Assembly: GCF_036785885.1 (NCBI RefSeq) | Contig: NC_092312.1 | Span: 19,982,001 to 20,046,000 of the forward strand | DNA from: Coffea arabica | Lineage: Eukaryota; Streptophyta; Magnoliopsida; Gentianales; Rubiaceae | Reading direction: 5' to 3' | Length of the DNA: 64,000 nucleotides | Position numbers and translations under genes: made by a program | Shown: one piece after another, positions 1-10,964 of the stretch | Numbering within the stretch: the stretch's first letter is position 1 | Layout: every line of letters begins with the position of its first letter | The notes under the pieces: model-generated | Told to the model about the DNA's origin: nothing | Seen by the model: the letters and a program-made list of their open reading frames with translations, nothing else | Database searches by the model: none

Positions 1-535
1 TTCAATATAGCTAATATACTAGAGTGAGTTGACCGACTCCAGAGTATGAAGAAGAAGTAGAAGACAGGATGATGAAGAAAGATATACACGCATACAAGAG
101 GAGCAATTAATATAGTAATCGGGAATGGGTGGAAAAGAATCTTTGCTTGCTAGCTGCAAACCTCTAAATTTGAGCTGCCAGCAATTAAAGGGAGGGTGTG
201 CAATGTGTCAACCGTCTTTGTTGCATGTATTTTGTTCTCTTGCTCTTTTTTCCTTGCTACTAAATTGCGGATACAGTTTGCATAGCTTTTTGGACGTTTT
301 AGCCATATATATAGCTGGTGCGCCACTGGTAAATAGTTCGTCTCTACTCTATCGGATTCTGACTGTTTCAGTCTTTTGCATATATTCTAGGACAAAGCGT
401 CCGTCTCCACTTAACTTTTCCTGTGAGGAGCAAGTTGAGAGTTACTGTATCTCTTATCTCTTGCACGGTAGGATTTTGCTAAATGCTTATTAGTTACAGT
501 GAGGTGTAAATCGTTTTCCCAGACTCATTTCTTTC
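1..535. other. Unassigned left edge, no supported gene
   Basis: A 122-codon open frame at 125-493 lies here, but it has no recognisable domain and its hydrophobic composition fits chance translation of T-rich DNA. The stretch could be the 3' untranslated end of a gene lying left of the window, which cannot be tested from here. Confidence 0.4.
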
Positions 536-1028
536 AGGGTAAATTACACCTTACCTCGTCTAATTTAATGCTTTTCTATATAACTTTCTTATGTTTTCAA
601 AAATTATATATAACTTGCTCATTATTTGAACTAAACTGTCAAACTAACAAAATTTACCCACCATAACGAAGCCGACTAAAATGTCAAAGGTAATCTACGT
701 TACGATAAAATTTATTTGTTAATTTTACAGGGATTATATACAGATTTTAAAAAAATACAATAGGGTTATTTGAAATGAATATAAACTATAAGGAACTAGA
801 ATGTTATACATAATACATTTATATATTTTAGCCATTAATTTCAATCATTTTAATATCTAAATGAGAGTAATTTTAATATTTTAAGTGATTCCGTTATAGA
901 GTACAATATCCATCAATCTAAGACTTTAGTTAGTTCAAAACATAAGAAAATAATAAACGACTTTTGAAATCGTGGGAGATTGGTGTGAAAAGGCAGTAAA
1001 TCACATGAGCTAAAGTGTAATTTACCCT
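536..1028. mobile_element. Small inverted-repeat DNA transposon (MITE), about 493 bp
   Basis: The left end reads AGGGTAAATTACACCTTA and the right end is its inverted match, TAAAGTGTAATTTACCCT, so about 17 of 18 positions pair. The inside is AT-rich and non-coding. Similar T/C-rich bases (TTTCTTTC and TTCTTTTA) flank the two ends, but I cannot define an exact target duplication. The superfamily is uncertain; Mutator-like or another TIR class is possible. Confidence 0.6.
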
Positions 1029-1423
1029 TTCTTTTACAAGTATTTTGCTAGGGACTGAAAGATGAAAAACTATTTAGTTTCGTCTATTTACGTGAATGAA
1101 TTTCCAATTCGGGGGTATGCACCTCTTTTTGTAATCAATTTCATCTAGTCTGGCAATCTGCTTTCCTCAAAAGAAAAACAGACAAAAAAGGAAAGAATCT
1201 CTGGGAAACTGCATGCCGAAACTCGAAAGTCGAAGTTTGACATCAAAATAGAGGCAACAAATAAATCATCATCCCATATTGAATGAAACGAAATTGGCAG
1301 TTTGACACTGTCAACAAACAATTTTGGGCTGTAATCTTCATATAGTATCAGTTCCTATACCAGCTTACACTCATGAGCAGTAAATCAAAATTCATCAATT
1401 TTCTTTCCGTGTCCCTCAAAATA

Positions 1424-2117
1424 AGGATAATTTTAGCAACCTTCCTTGAGGTTTCTAATAATTTCATTAACCTCTTCTAAGATTTGAAAAATTACACTAA
1501 TGTCCCTTGAGATTTATGATTTGATAACAAAATCAGTCTATCTCTGACAAATATGATTAAAAAAATTACTTCAAGGAAAGAGAAGAACATTTTGTTTCAC
1601 AATTGCCCCTTTGCATTCTAGTCAAGATATATTAACGAAAATAATTATCAGTCAAGATGTATTGTAGTTATGATTGTTTCAAAAAATTTCATGATTTTCA
1701 ATTAAAATTGTAATTTTTAAATATTAAACTGAGAATAGTAGAGATTATTTACCTAATTTAGGATATGTCTTTTGTGATTTTGCGCAGAAAAGAACTTCTA
1801 ATTTTGCCTTTCTTCTACCTCTTTTCTAAGCCACTTCCACATAATTACTCTAATACAAAGGCCATCTCTTTAGTTTCTAAACCAAGGAGAAAATTTCTCA
1901 AGAGCATACTTGTTTTTCTATTTCTTTTCCCTATGCTTCCTTTTCTTGTAAACAATTGAAATGTGGTCAAGTCAAGTTCTGTCAATCATAAAATGGCACC
2001 AATTAGTGTAGCAAATTCACTCCATTTTTGCAAGGGGAGGTCAGTGTAATTTTTCAAGCCTCAAGCGAGGTCAATGAAATTGTCAAAAACCTTAGGGTAG
2101 CCTTCTGAAATTATCCT
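1424..2117. mobile_element. Mutator-like non-autonomous element with long terminal inverted repeats
   Basis: About 85 bp at the left (AGGATAATTTTAGCAACCTT onward) matches the reverse complement of the right end (AGGATAATTTCAGAAGGCTA onward), with shared blocks such as AATTTCATT and TTGAAAAATTACACT. The element is flanked by 9-bp direct repeats, CTCAAAATA at 1415-1423 and CTCTAAATA at 2118-2126, one mismatch. A 9-bp duplication with long inverted repeats is the Mutator pattern. No transposase is visible in the AT-rich interior; the 64-codon frame at 1765 is not convincing. Confidence 0.8.
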
Positions 2118-2840
2118 CTCTAAATAATGGAAACAAATAAATTTTCTAAATTGGCGTGATGTCCTTGCAAAAACTAGTGGTGGACGATATGGAAGGCAAA
2201 AGAGCAATATTACTATGATGTTGTTGCTATTAAGTGCTTGAAACTGGTCCCAACTCACTACTGGCAGCTTTCCACATCGAATGAAACAAGAAGCGTGAAG
2301 GTGTTGAAAGAAATACATAAGCTTGGAGCAACCAAGAGAAAATGAAAAAGAAATCTCATAACCACTTCAACTCAGTAGTCAGCTGCTTATTTAATACATA
2401 TCTATCATCTTCTTCTCCTTCATTTTTTTTTTTTGGGTTCCCCTTTCGTAGTCACCACTTGGCTGTGGCCCTATTTCTTAATTCAAGGTCCAAAAAGTAA
2501 GTTAGCTTTTTCTTCAAATTGAATTAATACCAGAAAATTAAGGAATCAAAGAAAATGGAACAAAAATTTTTGTGGGGTGGGTTGGTTTAGGAATTAGGAC
2601 GATGACTGGATCGCGCTATTTGGTATTCCCTGCATGTGGATAGGAGGTTATTTGAAATAATTACTATAACATTTTTGTAATGCGATATATGTGAGATAAA
2701 AGGGTGATTATAAATTGTGTTTATGATAGAAGTAGAACAAAATTTGAAATTTTTTTTTACAAATCTTGCTAACCGTTTGTTTTTTCCCGTTGTTTGATTC
2801 ATTCACTCCTATGGGCCCATTTGAGATGTTATGGTCAAAG
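2107..2840. repeat. Segmental duplication, copy A
   Basis: This stretch matches 3095-3680 in the same order: GTGGTGGACGATATGGAAGG, then AAGAAATCTCATAACC, GGCTGTGGCCC, AATTAATACCAGAAAAT, and CATTTGAGATGT. The copy is interrupted near 2590-2790 by sequence absent from copy B. That extra piece contains TTATTTGAAATAATTACTAT and GATATATGTGAGATAAAA, hallmarks of a small dispersed repeat found elsewhere in the window. No gene is supported. Confidence 0.75.
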
Positions 2841-3094
2841 CAAAAGTTATCTTTCTCCTATTAAATTTTTTTTAGTAAAAAGAAGTTTGGATGAATACGA
2901 TTTCAATTATCATCACGAGTCAAGACATGACATCCATATCATATATCGCTTAAAATTGTGTTATTATAATCAATATTCTCGTAACTTATCTTATCAGGAA
3001 TAATTCTTTTAAAATGTTGAAAGATCCATGATCAACCATTTTATGGACCGAACTCTTACATTCATGATCAGTATTCCTTGTGAGTCCCTCTAAA

Positions 3095-3680
3095 TTGGAA
3101 ACAAAATCCCTCTAAATTAGAAACAAAATCAACAAATTTAGGTGATGTCCCGGCAAGACTAGTAGTGGACGATATGAAAGGCAGAAGAACAATATTAGTT
3201 TATTATTAGTAGTAAGTGGTTGAGACTAATCCCAACTAGTGACTGTTGAAGGAAATACACAGGCAGACAGGCTTCGAGCAGCCAAGAAGGGGAAAATGAA
3301 AAAGAAATCCCATAATCTCTTCAAGTCAGCTACTTATTTTATACTTATCTACCATCTCATTTTATTCCCCCATTCGGAGTCGCCAACTTAATTGGTTGTG
3401 GCCCCGTTTCTTCCCCCCAGGTCCAAACAGAGAAGTAGCTTTTTCTTCAAAACGAATTAACACCAGAAAATAGATAGAATAATTGGAAATTGAACAGAAA
3501 TTTTAGTGGGGTTTGAGCGGGATAGGGTTGGTCTAGGACAATGACTGATTCGTCCACAGTACAGGAATAAAAGGAAATTGAACAAAAATTCAAAGGAGAA
3601 AAAAAAAAAAATCTTTCCCCAGAACTCTTTGATTCGTTCATTGCTATGAGCCCGTTTTGAGATGTAACAATCAGAGCCGC
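3095..3680. repeat. Segmental duplication, copy B
   Basis: Diverged direct copy of 2107-2840, about 1 kb downstream, sharing GTGGACGATATGAAAGGCAG, TTGGTTGTGGCCC and AATTAACACCAGAAAAT. It lacks the MITE-like insert present in copy A, so the duplication probably came before that insertion. It is followed by a G-rich stretch (3740-3870) that reads as low-complexity glycine codons and is not a supported gene. Confidence 0.75.
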
Positions 3681-3879
3681 TTCCTTCTTTCTCCTCTCCT
3701 CTCCTTGCCTTGCACGTCTAGAAGGTCGCAACCTTCTGGTGGCCGTGACCAAATTAAGGAGGAGAGGGAAGGGCTGATAGGTGGCAGGCAGGAGAAAGAG
3801 GGAACGGGAGGAGGAGGAAGAGCGATGATGGGTGGGGGTGGCATTGGTGGTGGTTGTGGTTGTGGATGTTAGTTTAATT

Positions 3880-4052
3880 TTTAAAAAATATTCTAAAATT
3901 ATTTTAAATTTAAAAGGTATCCCAAAATATATTTCAAAAATCCCTCCAAAAAATCACAAAAAAAAAATCTATAGTAAAAATTTTTCATATACACTGCTAT
4001 AGTAAAATATTGCAAAAACACCCTTAAAAATAGTTAATCCAAACCGAGCCTA
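3880..4052. mobile_element. Truncated MITE copy, related to 10473-10677
   Basis: The right part shares ATAGTAAAAATTTTTCATAT, ACTGCTATAGTAAAATAT and CAAAAACACC with the element at 10473-10677. It ends in AATCCAAACCGAGCC, matching that element's AATCCAAACGGAGCC terminus. The left terminus is missing. Confidence 0.55.
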
Positions 4053-4060
4053 AGTCTATC

Positions 4061-4061
<1 letters not shown>

Positions 4062-4148
<87 letters not shown>
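4062..4148. repeat. Compound (CT)n(TA)n microsatellite
   Basis: About 45 bases of CT repeats run directly into about 40 bases of TA repeats. The open frames across it are artefacts of the repeat. Confidence 0.97.
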
Positions 4149-4153
<5 letters not shown>

Positions 4154-4206
4154 GTCTCGGTAAAATGTTGAAAGAACAAAAGAAAAAAAAAAAAAAAACC
4201 TTTCAT

Positions 4207-4790
4207 AGGGATTCCTTATTTTGTTTTCGATATCGCATGGACCGAACATTTTTTCCTCCCATTTGTGCCAACTAATCTCCCAAAAATCATAGGGACTATT
4301 CCACTATTTTGTGAAAAGATGAATTTTTCTTTTGATCTTTCATTTACATTGACACGATTATGAGCTGTTCAGGTGACACGGATTCATGCAATGCTGTTTC
4401 TCTGATAGCTTTTTGGATTCTTTTCTACATTCGTTATGATTAAACAGAAAGAATGATAATTTTCTTTTGCCACCCCAAGAAATTTCAATCAGTATATCCG
4501 TTAAATATTTGGTGAGTATGCGTTAATTTTGTATCAGGAGTATATGTCTATGATGATGTACTTGTTGCGTTTATCTTCATAAATTAGAACGTACAAGATT
4601 ACTTTCAATAACGGGCCTATAGATTATTCCACATGCATAAAAGTTGTTAAAAATCTGGAATCGAAAATTGCAACCAATAGTCAAAGGTCAAAGGTTCAAG
4701 TGCAATAGAGCTGCTAATTAATTGCCTCAACTTTTGTAATGCCCTCCAAGATTCATGATTTCTGTCACAACACAAAATTAATTCAATTAA
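4207..4790. other. Intergenic, nothing recognised
   Basis: AT-rich sequence without a coding frame, inverted-repeat element or RNA signature that I can support. Confidence 0.5.
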
Positions 4791-6460
4791 TTTTTTTTTT
4801 TTTTTTGATGTATTTGAGGGCTGATGGCCCTGTTACATGGACACTAATCTGGGAGTCGCGACACCCATGCAACCAAAACTTAGCAAACTTCTCAGAATCC
4901 GTCTTCCTTCCTGATGGATATATCAAGTTGTGCTAGACGGTCAGCACTCTGATTCCCTTCTCTCCATGTATGCTGGGGTCTGCATTCCCAAGCTTTATTA
5001 GCCAAGCTCAATCCATCTCATGACTTTCTTAGGTGGAATCACTTCAACAACGGGGCTTTCAACTCTAAATCAGCTTATAATTTGGGCAAAAATCCTTCCT
5101 CATGTCCAGTAGATAATAGAGCTCCATCCCTCTTCCATTGGATCTGGAAAGTCAATACACCTTCAAAAGTCAAGCTTTTCCTTTGGCTAGCTTCCCAGGA
5201 CCAACTCCCTACAAAAAGCCTTCTTGCCCACCGTACATTTCTATCCGAAGCCTCTTGCCCTTTTTGTGCAGCTCCTTCTGAGAATTCGGGCCACGTTCTT
5301 AGGCTTTGTAACCAAGCAACATCCTTTTGGTTTAAACTTACCCAAACCTCTCAAACCTACTCCCAAACCAACTCAGATTTTTATTCTTGGTTCAAGGATG
5401 GATGCTCCTCCACCATTCCTTCCCATTTCAATCTTATTCCCTGGGGAACCATCTTTAGCCTTGGTTGTTGGAGCCTTTGGCAAGCTCGCAATGCTAAGAT
5501 CTTTCAGAAAAATTTTTCTGATCCTATCAAGTTTTGCCTTCACCGTGCCTTTGAATTTTACCTATTAGGACCTGATTCTCATATCACCAGATCCCCTAGA
5601 CATAAAAAAATTCATTAGATGAATCCCCCCGGCCATAGGTTTTGCCAAACTCAACACTGACGGTTCGGTCTCTTGACCTTCAAACCAGGCAGGAGCTGGT
5701 GGCATAATTCATGACTCAAATGGGTTATGGATTGCAGGCTTTGCAAGAAATTTAGGCTCCTGTTCTGTTCCTTACGCAGAATGCTGGGCTCTTAGAGATG
5801 GTTTACAACTTGCAAAAAACCTCAACATCCACTCTCTCGAAGTGGAGATGGACTCTTCTAGTATCATCTCCTTGTGTAAGTCAAATAATCTTATCTCTCA
5901 TGAACTTTCGCCTATTATTCTTGATTGCAGAGAGCTGTTGACTACATTCCAACAAACATGTTTCTACCATAACTATCGCGAAGCAAACAAATGTGCAGAC
6001 ATCCTAGAAAACTGGGGAAGAAGCAGCACTCAAGACTTCACCTTTTTTGAATTATGTCCTAATTTTGTCCTTCCCTTACTTTTGCAAGACTTCCACTTTG
6101 TAGACTTGACTTTTACTTTAATGCATCTTTATTTACCAAAAAAAAAAAAATTAAGGGCTCTCTACTGGGGAATTTTCAATCACCTTCATCGCAACGAACG
6201 AATCAGTCTCTAATACAACTTTCCTATGTCCCAGCTTCCATGTTAACTCAACTGTAGACCATGTATTACTGGCCCACAGTTCTGCAGCACTATTACTGGC
6301 TAATCCTAGGTTCAAGCACAAGCCACCAAGTTAACATCCGTTTCCATCTCTGATTAGGCCTCCAGCTCCGGCCAAACCAGGGTTGTTTGCTGAAGCTCCA
6401 TCCACATTAAGCTTTACCCATCCACATGTCACTCGGAAAGTATTGTACTCATGTTTTATT
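4791..6460 (-). mobile_element. Old LINE 3' end (RNase H domain), split by another LINE
   Basis: Read on the minus strand, 6460-6146 encodes the start of a plant LINE RNase H domain: WVKLNVDGAS, PGLAGAGGLIRDGNG, then AELWA and LETDS, with the acidic residues expected of RVT_3. It has at least one frame change. The reading resumes at about 4995-4915 with QHTWREGNQSADRLAQLDIS, the C-terminal part of the same domain. This ends at a stop and then a poly(A) tail, seen as a T-run at 4791-4806. The middle of the domain is absent and its place is taken by the plus-strand LINE at about 5000-6149. The element is 5'-truncated and dead. Confidence 0.75.
5000..6149 (+). mobile_element. 5'-truncated LINE, zinc-binding and RNase H 3' end
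   Basis: The plus strand encodes the tail of a plant L1-type ORF2. First comes the zf-RVT region: LRWNHFNNGAFNSKSAY, then WIWKVNTPSKVKLFLWLA, then CPFCAAPSENSGHVLRLC with the Cys-x2-Cys and His/Cys ligands. Then RNase H: FAKLNTDGS, AGAGGIIHDSNGLWIAGF, AECWALRDGLQLA, EVEMDSSS and REANKCADIL. Stops interrupt it between the two domains, and the 5' end is missing. A short A-run at 6138-6149 marks the tail. It sits inside the RNase H domain of an older minus-strand LINE. I see no clear target-site duplication, so the insertion may have been accompanied by a deletion. Confidence 0.8.
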
Positions 6461-6754
6461 TAAACTCCTCACGGATGATATTGCACCATGCAGAGGAGGG
6501 TTATACAAGTACGCATTTTTTTGTGGATGGATAATATATCTGTGTAAAAAATGAATATAAGATTGAATATACATGGATGCACAATGAATCTGAAATGTGA
6601 TTCCAGATATAAAGTACTAATGTAAAATAAATAAATAAATACTACAAATTATGAGAATATCTAGAATTTAGATACGCTGGTTCCCTATCTTTTAGCCACT
6701 CAAAGTTGTTTGTGAACATTTCTACCAGACAAGAATTTATACTACCACAATGTA

Positions 6755-6789
<35 letters not shown>

Positions 6790-7112
6790 AGAGATGTGTG
6801 CATATAGCGTGGATACCTATTCTTTTTTTTTTTTCAAGTGTTATTTTTTTTATTTAATTCTAGAGGGTACGATGTGATTTTGAAAAAAAAAAAAAAGAAT
6901 GAGAAAAAGGTGACTTAAAAAAAAAAAGAAAAAGGTCACAAGTGTCCTGTTATAGTTTTCAATCTCATTTAGAGTGGTTAGAAAGGAATAGCGTTTTATC
7001 GTTTACATGTGTCCTTAATTGTTTAGGTAACAACTTTAGTATTGTCATTTGTAGTAAAAAAAAGAAAGATAAAAGAAAAGAAGAAAAGAAAGTAAGAAAG
7101 GCACGTCCAAAC
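6461..7112. other. Intergenic AT-rich DNA with a TA microsatellite
   Basis: Contains a (TA)n run at about 6759-6787 and several homopolymer A and T tracts. No supported gene. Confidence 0.6.
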
Positions 7113-7115
7113 TTA

Positions 7116-8280
7116 GGGCCTGTTTGGAAGGTGAGTTTTTTGGGTGTTTATATAAAATTTTACTGTAGATCACTGTAGAAGTTGTAGAAAAATTTTGTAA
7201 AATGAAAAACTTTTTGTAAGATGAAATTTTTTTCCTTTTCATTTTCTTTCTTTCATTTTCTTTTTTCTTTTTTTTCTTTCTTACTTCTTTCTTTTCCTTC
7301 CTTCCTTCCCGCTTCTTCTCCCTTCCCGTTCCCTCCCCTACTCCCTCTCCCGAGACTTTCATGGCCGCAACTCACAGCAAAGTTTTTTTTTTTGGCTTTT
7401 TTCCTCTTCCCCTCTGCCTCCCCCGCCACCCCTCTTCTCCCTCTCCCCCTGTCCTACCCACTTCCCTTCTCCTCCCCTCCCCTAGCTGCGATCTGGTCGC
7501 GCGCCGGATCACAGCCCCCCTCCTTCCCCTCTTAAATCTCCTAAACCTCTACCTCTCATCCTCCTCCTCATCTTCAACCTCGGACACAATTTCATTCTTA
7601 ATTGCGGACAAATCAATCCTAATCTTGGGCTTAAGGCTCCATTGGCTCCACTTAAAGTCCGACGAGGAATAGGCCCTCTGAATTTTCATCAATTTTAGCC
7701 GAAGCTTCTTGACAAAGTCGATCTCCGCAAGCGTGGTAGTAGCAGAGGCCATAATTGTTAGGACAACGAAGGGCAATCTGGAGGCCGAGTTCAGAAAATT
7801 CTCCAGCTTCCTGTCGGCGCGGTTTTTAAAGGAATTCGCCCGGTTCTTAATCAATTGGAGGTCGGCACCTGCGGAGAAGCAGACCTCGCTCCATCCTTTG
7901 GAGATGAACGAGAAAGCCTTCTCCGCTGTAACGATTGAGCGGGGACAGCGATGATGATGAAGATGACGTCGTCCGGGCCTCCGGGGAGGCTTTCATATTA
8001 AGCATCATCTAGAATTTTGGGAATTTAATGCACAATTTGATTTTTTTTTTTCCGCCTGGGGGTTTGTAGAGAATTGCAGGATTGAGGTGCTTATGACTTG
8101 TGAGAGATAGTAGAGTTAAATGAGCAAAGGAACGGCTAAAATTTTGGAAAAAAGTTTTTGTGTATTTTTGAAGTGTATAGGTTAAAATTTTTGATAAGTT
8201 TGTTGGGTTCCTATAGCAAAAGTTGTTAAAAAACTAGTATTATACAAACTTGGTAAACACTTGAGGTTCCAAACAGGCCC
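7116..8280. mobile_element. Harbinger-like Pack-type transposon carrying a DGD1 fragment
   Basis: The ends are GGGCCTGTTTGGAA (7116-7129) and TTCCAAACAGGCCC (8267-8280), perfect 14-bp inverted repeats. They are flanked by TTA at 7113-7115 and 8281-8283, the 3-bp duplication typical of PIF/Harbinger elements. The subterminal 80-100 bp on each side are AT-rich. The centre (about 7370-7990) is strikingly GC-rich and coding-like on the minus strand, matching a host gene (see 7549-7990). There is no transposase, so it is a non-autonomous carrier of captured host sequence. Confidence 0.8.
7549..7990 (-). pseudogene. DGD1-like fragment: Captured fragment of digalactosyldiacylglycerol synthase 1 (DGD1) N-terminus
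   Basis: On the minus strand the reading gives AFSFISKGWSEV, then GADLQLIKNRANSFKNRA, then LENFLNSAS, EIDFVKKLRLKL, AYSS and IRIDLSAIKNEIVSEVEDEE. From memory of the family, this follows the plant DGD1 N-terminus in order (ALSFLSKGWREV, ADLQLMRDRANSVKNLA, EIENFLNN, GFVKKL, RRVYS, RIRIDLSAIRNAIVSEVEEE). DGD1 makes the galactolipid DGDG at the chloroplast outer envelope. Only this amino-terminal piece is present; the glycosyltransferase domain is not. There is no initiator in frame and an apparent frame change near the upstream Ser-rich part. It lies between Harbinger-like ends, so it is a transduplicated fragment, not a gene. Confidence 0.7.
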
Positions 8281-8388
8281 TTAGAGCTCCACTGATACCA
8301 AAAAAAAAATAAAAATTCAACTTGTGTTTTAAACTTTTAACAAAGGGTAATCAATTGTTTTAAAGCCGGCCGGAATCAAAAGAACTAA

Positions 8389-9048
8389 GGGTCTGTTTGA
8401 TAATATAAAGAAGTGCTGAATCTGAATTTTTTCAGACATTCAAATATTTTGAGTGTTTGACAAATGAAAATCTATTTGCTGAACTTGTTAAGCAGTGCTG
8501 AACCTGTGTGTATTTTTTTCAACACAAGAATCCTAATTGAATGCTTAATTTTGATAAAAATCAATAGAATTATTTCAACTACCTTATCTTATCTACCAAA
8601 TCTACCCTTGTTTGTTAATTATATTCAAAATTTTTATCTAATTAAACAACATAATATTCTCTATCTAACAATTTTTAGTTTTTCTTTTCTCCTTTTTTAA
8701 TGACTTTCACATCTTCTTCATACTTCTCATATAATATATTTTATCTTTTATATTAATTTGATTTAAAAATAAATATTATTATTTTCAGACCTAACAATTT
8801 TAAACTAATTAAATTATAGATTCTATTTCTTTTTTGAATGAAAGGATATAAGGGCAAAATTATCAAATTAAATTTATTAAGCATTCAGCTATAAATATTT
8901 ATCAAACAGTATAAATAGGTTTAGCATTAAAATTCAGACATTCATATTTTTTTTTTCAATGCTTAAAATTCAGCAAATTCATTATTTTAACATTCAGATT
9001 TCAGAATTCAGACTTCAGAATTCAGATTCAGTTTTATCAAATGGAACC
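8389..9048. mobile_element. Harbinger/Tourist-like MITE, 660 bp
   Basis: The ends GGGTCTGTTTGATAA and TTATCAAATGGAACC pair at 12 of 15 positions, and both are flanked by TAA (8386-8388 and 9049-9051). The subterminal region repeats ATTCAGA/TCTGAAT motifs. The interior is AT-rich and lacks a transposase. It lies only about 100 bp from the Pack-type element at 7116-8280. Confidence 0.75.
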
Positions 9049-9051
9049 TAA

Positions 9052-9937
9052 GAAGAACTCACCAAGCAAGCAATCATCATTAACAAGTATCGATTTTTTT
9101 TCTTTTTCTTTTTCTTTTTTTGAGCAAGTCCTCAGCTTAATTTCCTCCGCCCCCATCCCACTTCTTAATCATATCTATCCCCTACTAAATTTTTTTTAAA
9201 TTAAAAAAATTGATTTTCGATATTACCCAGTTTACTTTTAGACATTTAATAATTTGCTTCCTATTTGAGTTACCTCTCAATTGGACCTCACAAAGCTGCC
9301 TCCTATGTGTCGCGTATTTGTCTTTTTCCAAGTTCTATTTGCAATCTAATTTTTTTTAAAATAAAAAAAAGAGCTATTCAGGGGGCTGCTACAGTTTTTA
9401 ACTCACTTAAAATAACTATCAAAACTTTTTTTCAAAAAGAAATAAAATAAAAAATTGATTGATTCAAGTAGTGCGCCATAAATTTGCTAGAATAAGGTAT
9501 TTCTTTACTCACTTAAAAGTTAAAAATCGCTAGCAATGTGAAAGTAGTCAATTTCTGTAATAATCAACAACTAAAATGTGAACAACATTTTTACTAAAAC
9601 CACTCCAACTTCTAATCTGAGCAGGTGCATGGCATTTTCTTAAAATATAATTGGCTTCTTGATTCATCATATATCAAGTCAACAAATTCAAGGTAGCATC
9701 TCTAACATGTTTGAACATTTGATATTGTTGAGAAAATAATATAGATGACCTATTAGTCTATTTAAAAACAAAAAAAAAAGGAAACTATAGAAGGAAATAC
9801 AAAAAAAAAAAAAAAAGAGGTGTAGTGTGTGTGTCTAATATAGAGAGAAAGAGAGAGAGCATTTCCTTAAAAAACAGGGTGGAATACAATTTAGGTTCTC
9901 AGGTTGTATTAAGAAAACTTACTAGAATAAAAGTTTG
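9052..9937. other. Intergenic AT-rich DNA
   Basis: Homopolymer runs and a short GA-rich tract near 9845; no gene, RNA or element end that I can support. Confidence 0.55.
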
Positions 9938-9945
9938 GTAAATGG

Positions 9946-10853
9946 TAGAGGTGGCAAAATGGGCGGGATGGGCGGGATTTGCTTGGGTTTGAGATGGAAC
10001 CGAGTCATATGGGTTTGGGTCCAACCTTACCCATATGTGTTTTGGAACTAACTTGGGCGGGATCATTTTGGGATGGGTTTAGATTCATCCCGCCCAATAC
10101 CCAAATTCATTTTCTACATATTTTTTTTCCTTTAATTCATTTTTTATTTTTTTATATAATTTTAATATTTTTGATTTATTAAATTTCTTTTAGTTTTATT
10201 AAATAAACATGCAAGTGCTTTATACTCAAGATTCCCACCAAAAATTGGATTAACAAATAAAGGAAAAGATATATATACAGCCATATTCCAACATATATCA
10301 AGATGGCCAAGGTCCTTAGGACGTTGAATATTTATCCTCATCATTGTCCAAGGATGACAGGTCTAAACTAACTAAAATGCTAGAAATTCTTGTGGATAAT
10401 GACTAAGAAGACTACTAGATTATATTCGCTGGTATGACTATAAAAATTGTTAAAGATAATTTTTGAATCTAAGACTCCGTTTGGATTGACTATTTTTTCA
10501 AAAAATAAGTTTTTCAAATACAATGTTACAGTAATATACAATAACTCAAGAAACATCCCATCCATATTAGTATATCAAATATTTCAAAAAAATTTTATAG
10601 TAAAAATTTTTCATATACACGGCTACAATAAAATATTTCAAAAACACCTACCAAAAACAGCTAATCCAAACGGAGCCCTTGCCATTTGAGCCCAATGGGT
10701 ACCCAAGTATTTCCCATCCTTTCCCATTCATTAATGGGTATAGTTGGGATGTGTCCCAACTTAAACCCAATACCAAATTATAATACCCATCCCGCCCAAA
10801 GTTCCTTTGGGCATGGGTAGCCCATTGGGACTTGGGACAAATTGCCAGCTCTA
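9946..10853. mobile_element. hAT-like non-autonomous element with 8-bp target duplication
   Basis: It begins TAGAGGTGGCAA and ends TTGCCAGCTCTA, an 11/12 inverted repeat. The flanks are exact 8-bp direct repeats, GTAAATGG at 9938-9945 and 10854-10861, as expected for hAT insertions. Subterminal DNA is rich in GGGCGGGAT and ATCCCGCCC motifs in opposite orientations. The inside is AT-rich, has no transposase, and holds a second MITE at 10473-10677. Confidence 0.85.
10473..10677. mobile_element. MITE nested in the hAT-like element
   Basis: The left end GACTCCGTTTGGATTGACTA pairs with the right end, whose reverse complement is GGCTCCGTTTGGATTAGCTG. The 205-bp body is AT-rich. Target duplications are not clear. 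Relatives lie at 3880-4052 (truncated), and more distantly at 35742-35886. Confidence 0.7.
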
Positions 10854-10964
10854 GTAAATGGGATAATTATCCAGCACCATGCAAGCAAAAACGTCCTCAC
10901 CCCCTTGCAAAAAACCAAAAAGGTGAACTACTCGGTTAGTACATTGCTGGCAGAAAAAGTTTTA

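Noticed and set aside
125-493. 122-codon open frame at the left edge
   Set aside because: No domain, no promoter or splice context, and composition typical of chance frames in T-rich DNA.
4024-4206. Frame of Tyr-Ile and Arg-Glu repeats
   Set aside because: Pure translation of a CT/TA microsatellite.
7221-7535. Ser/Pro/Leu-rich frames in the CT-rich part of the Pack-type element
   Set aside because: Low-complexity translation of pyrimidine-rich DNA flanking the captured DGD1 fragment.
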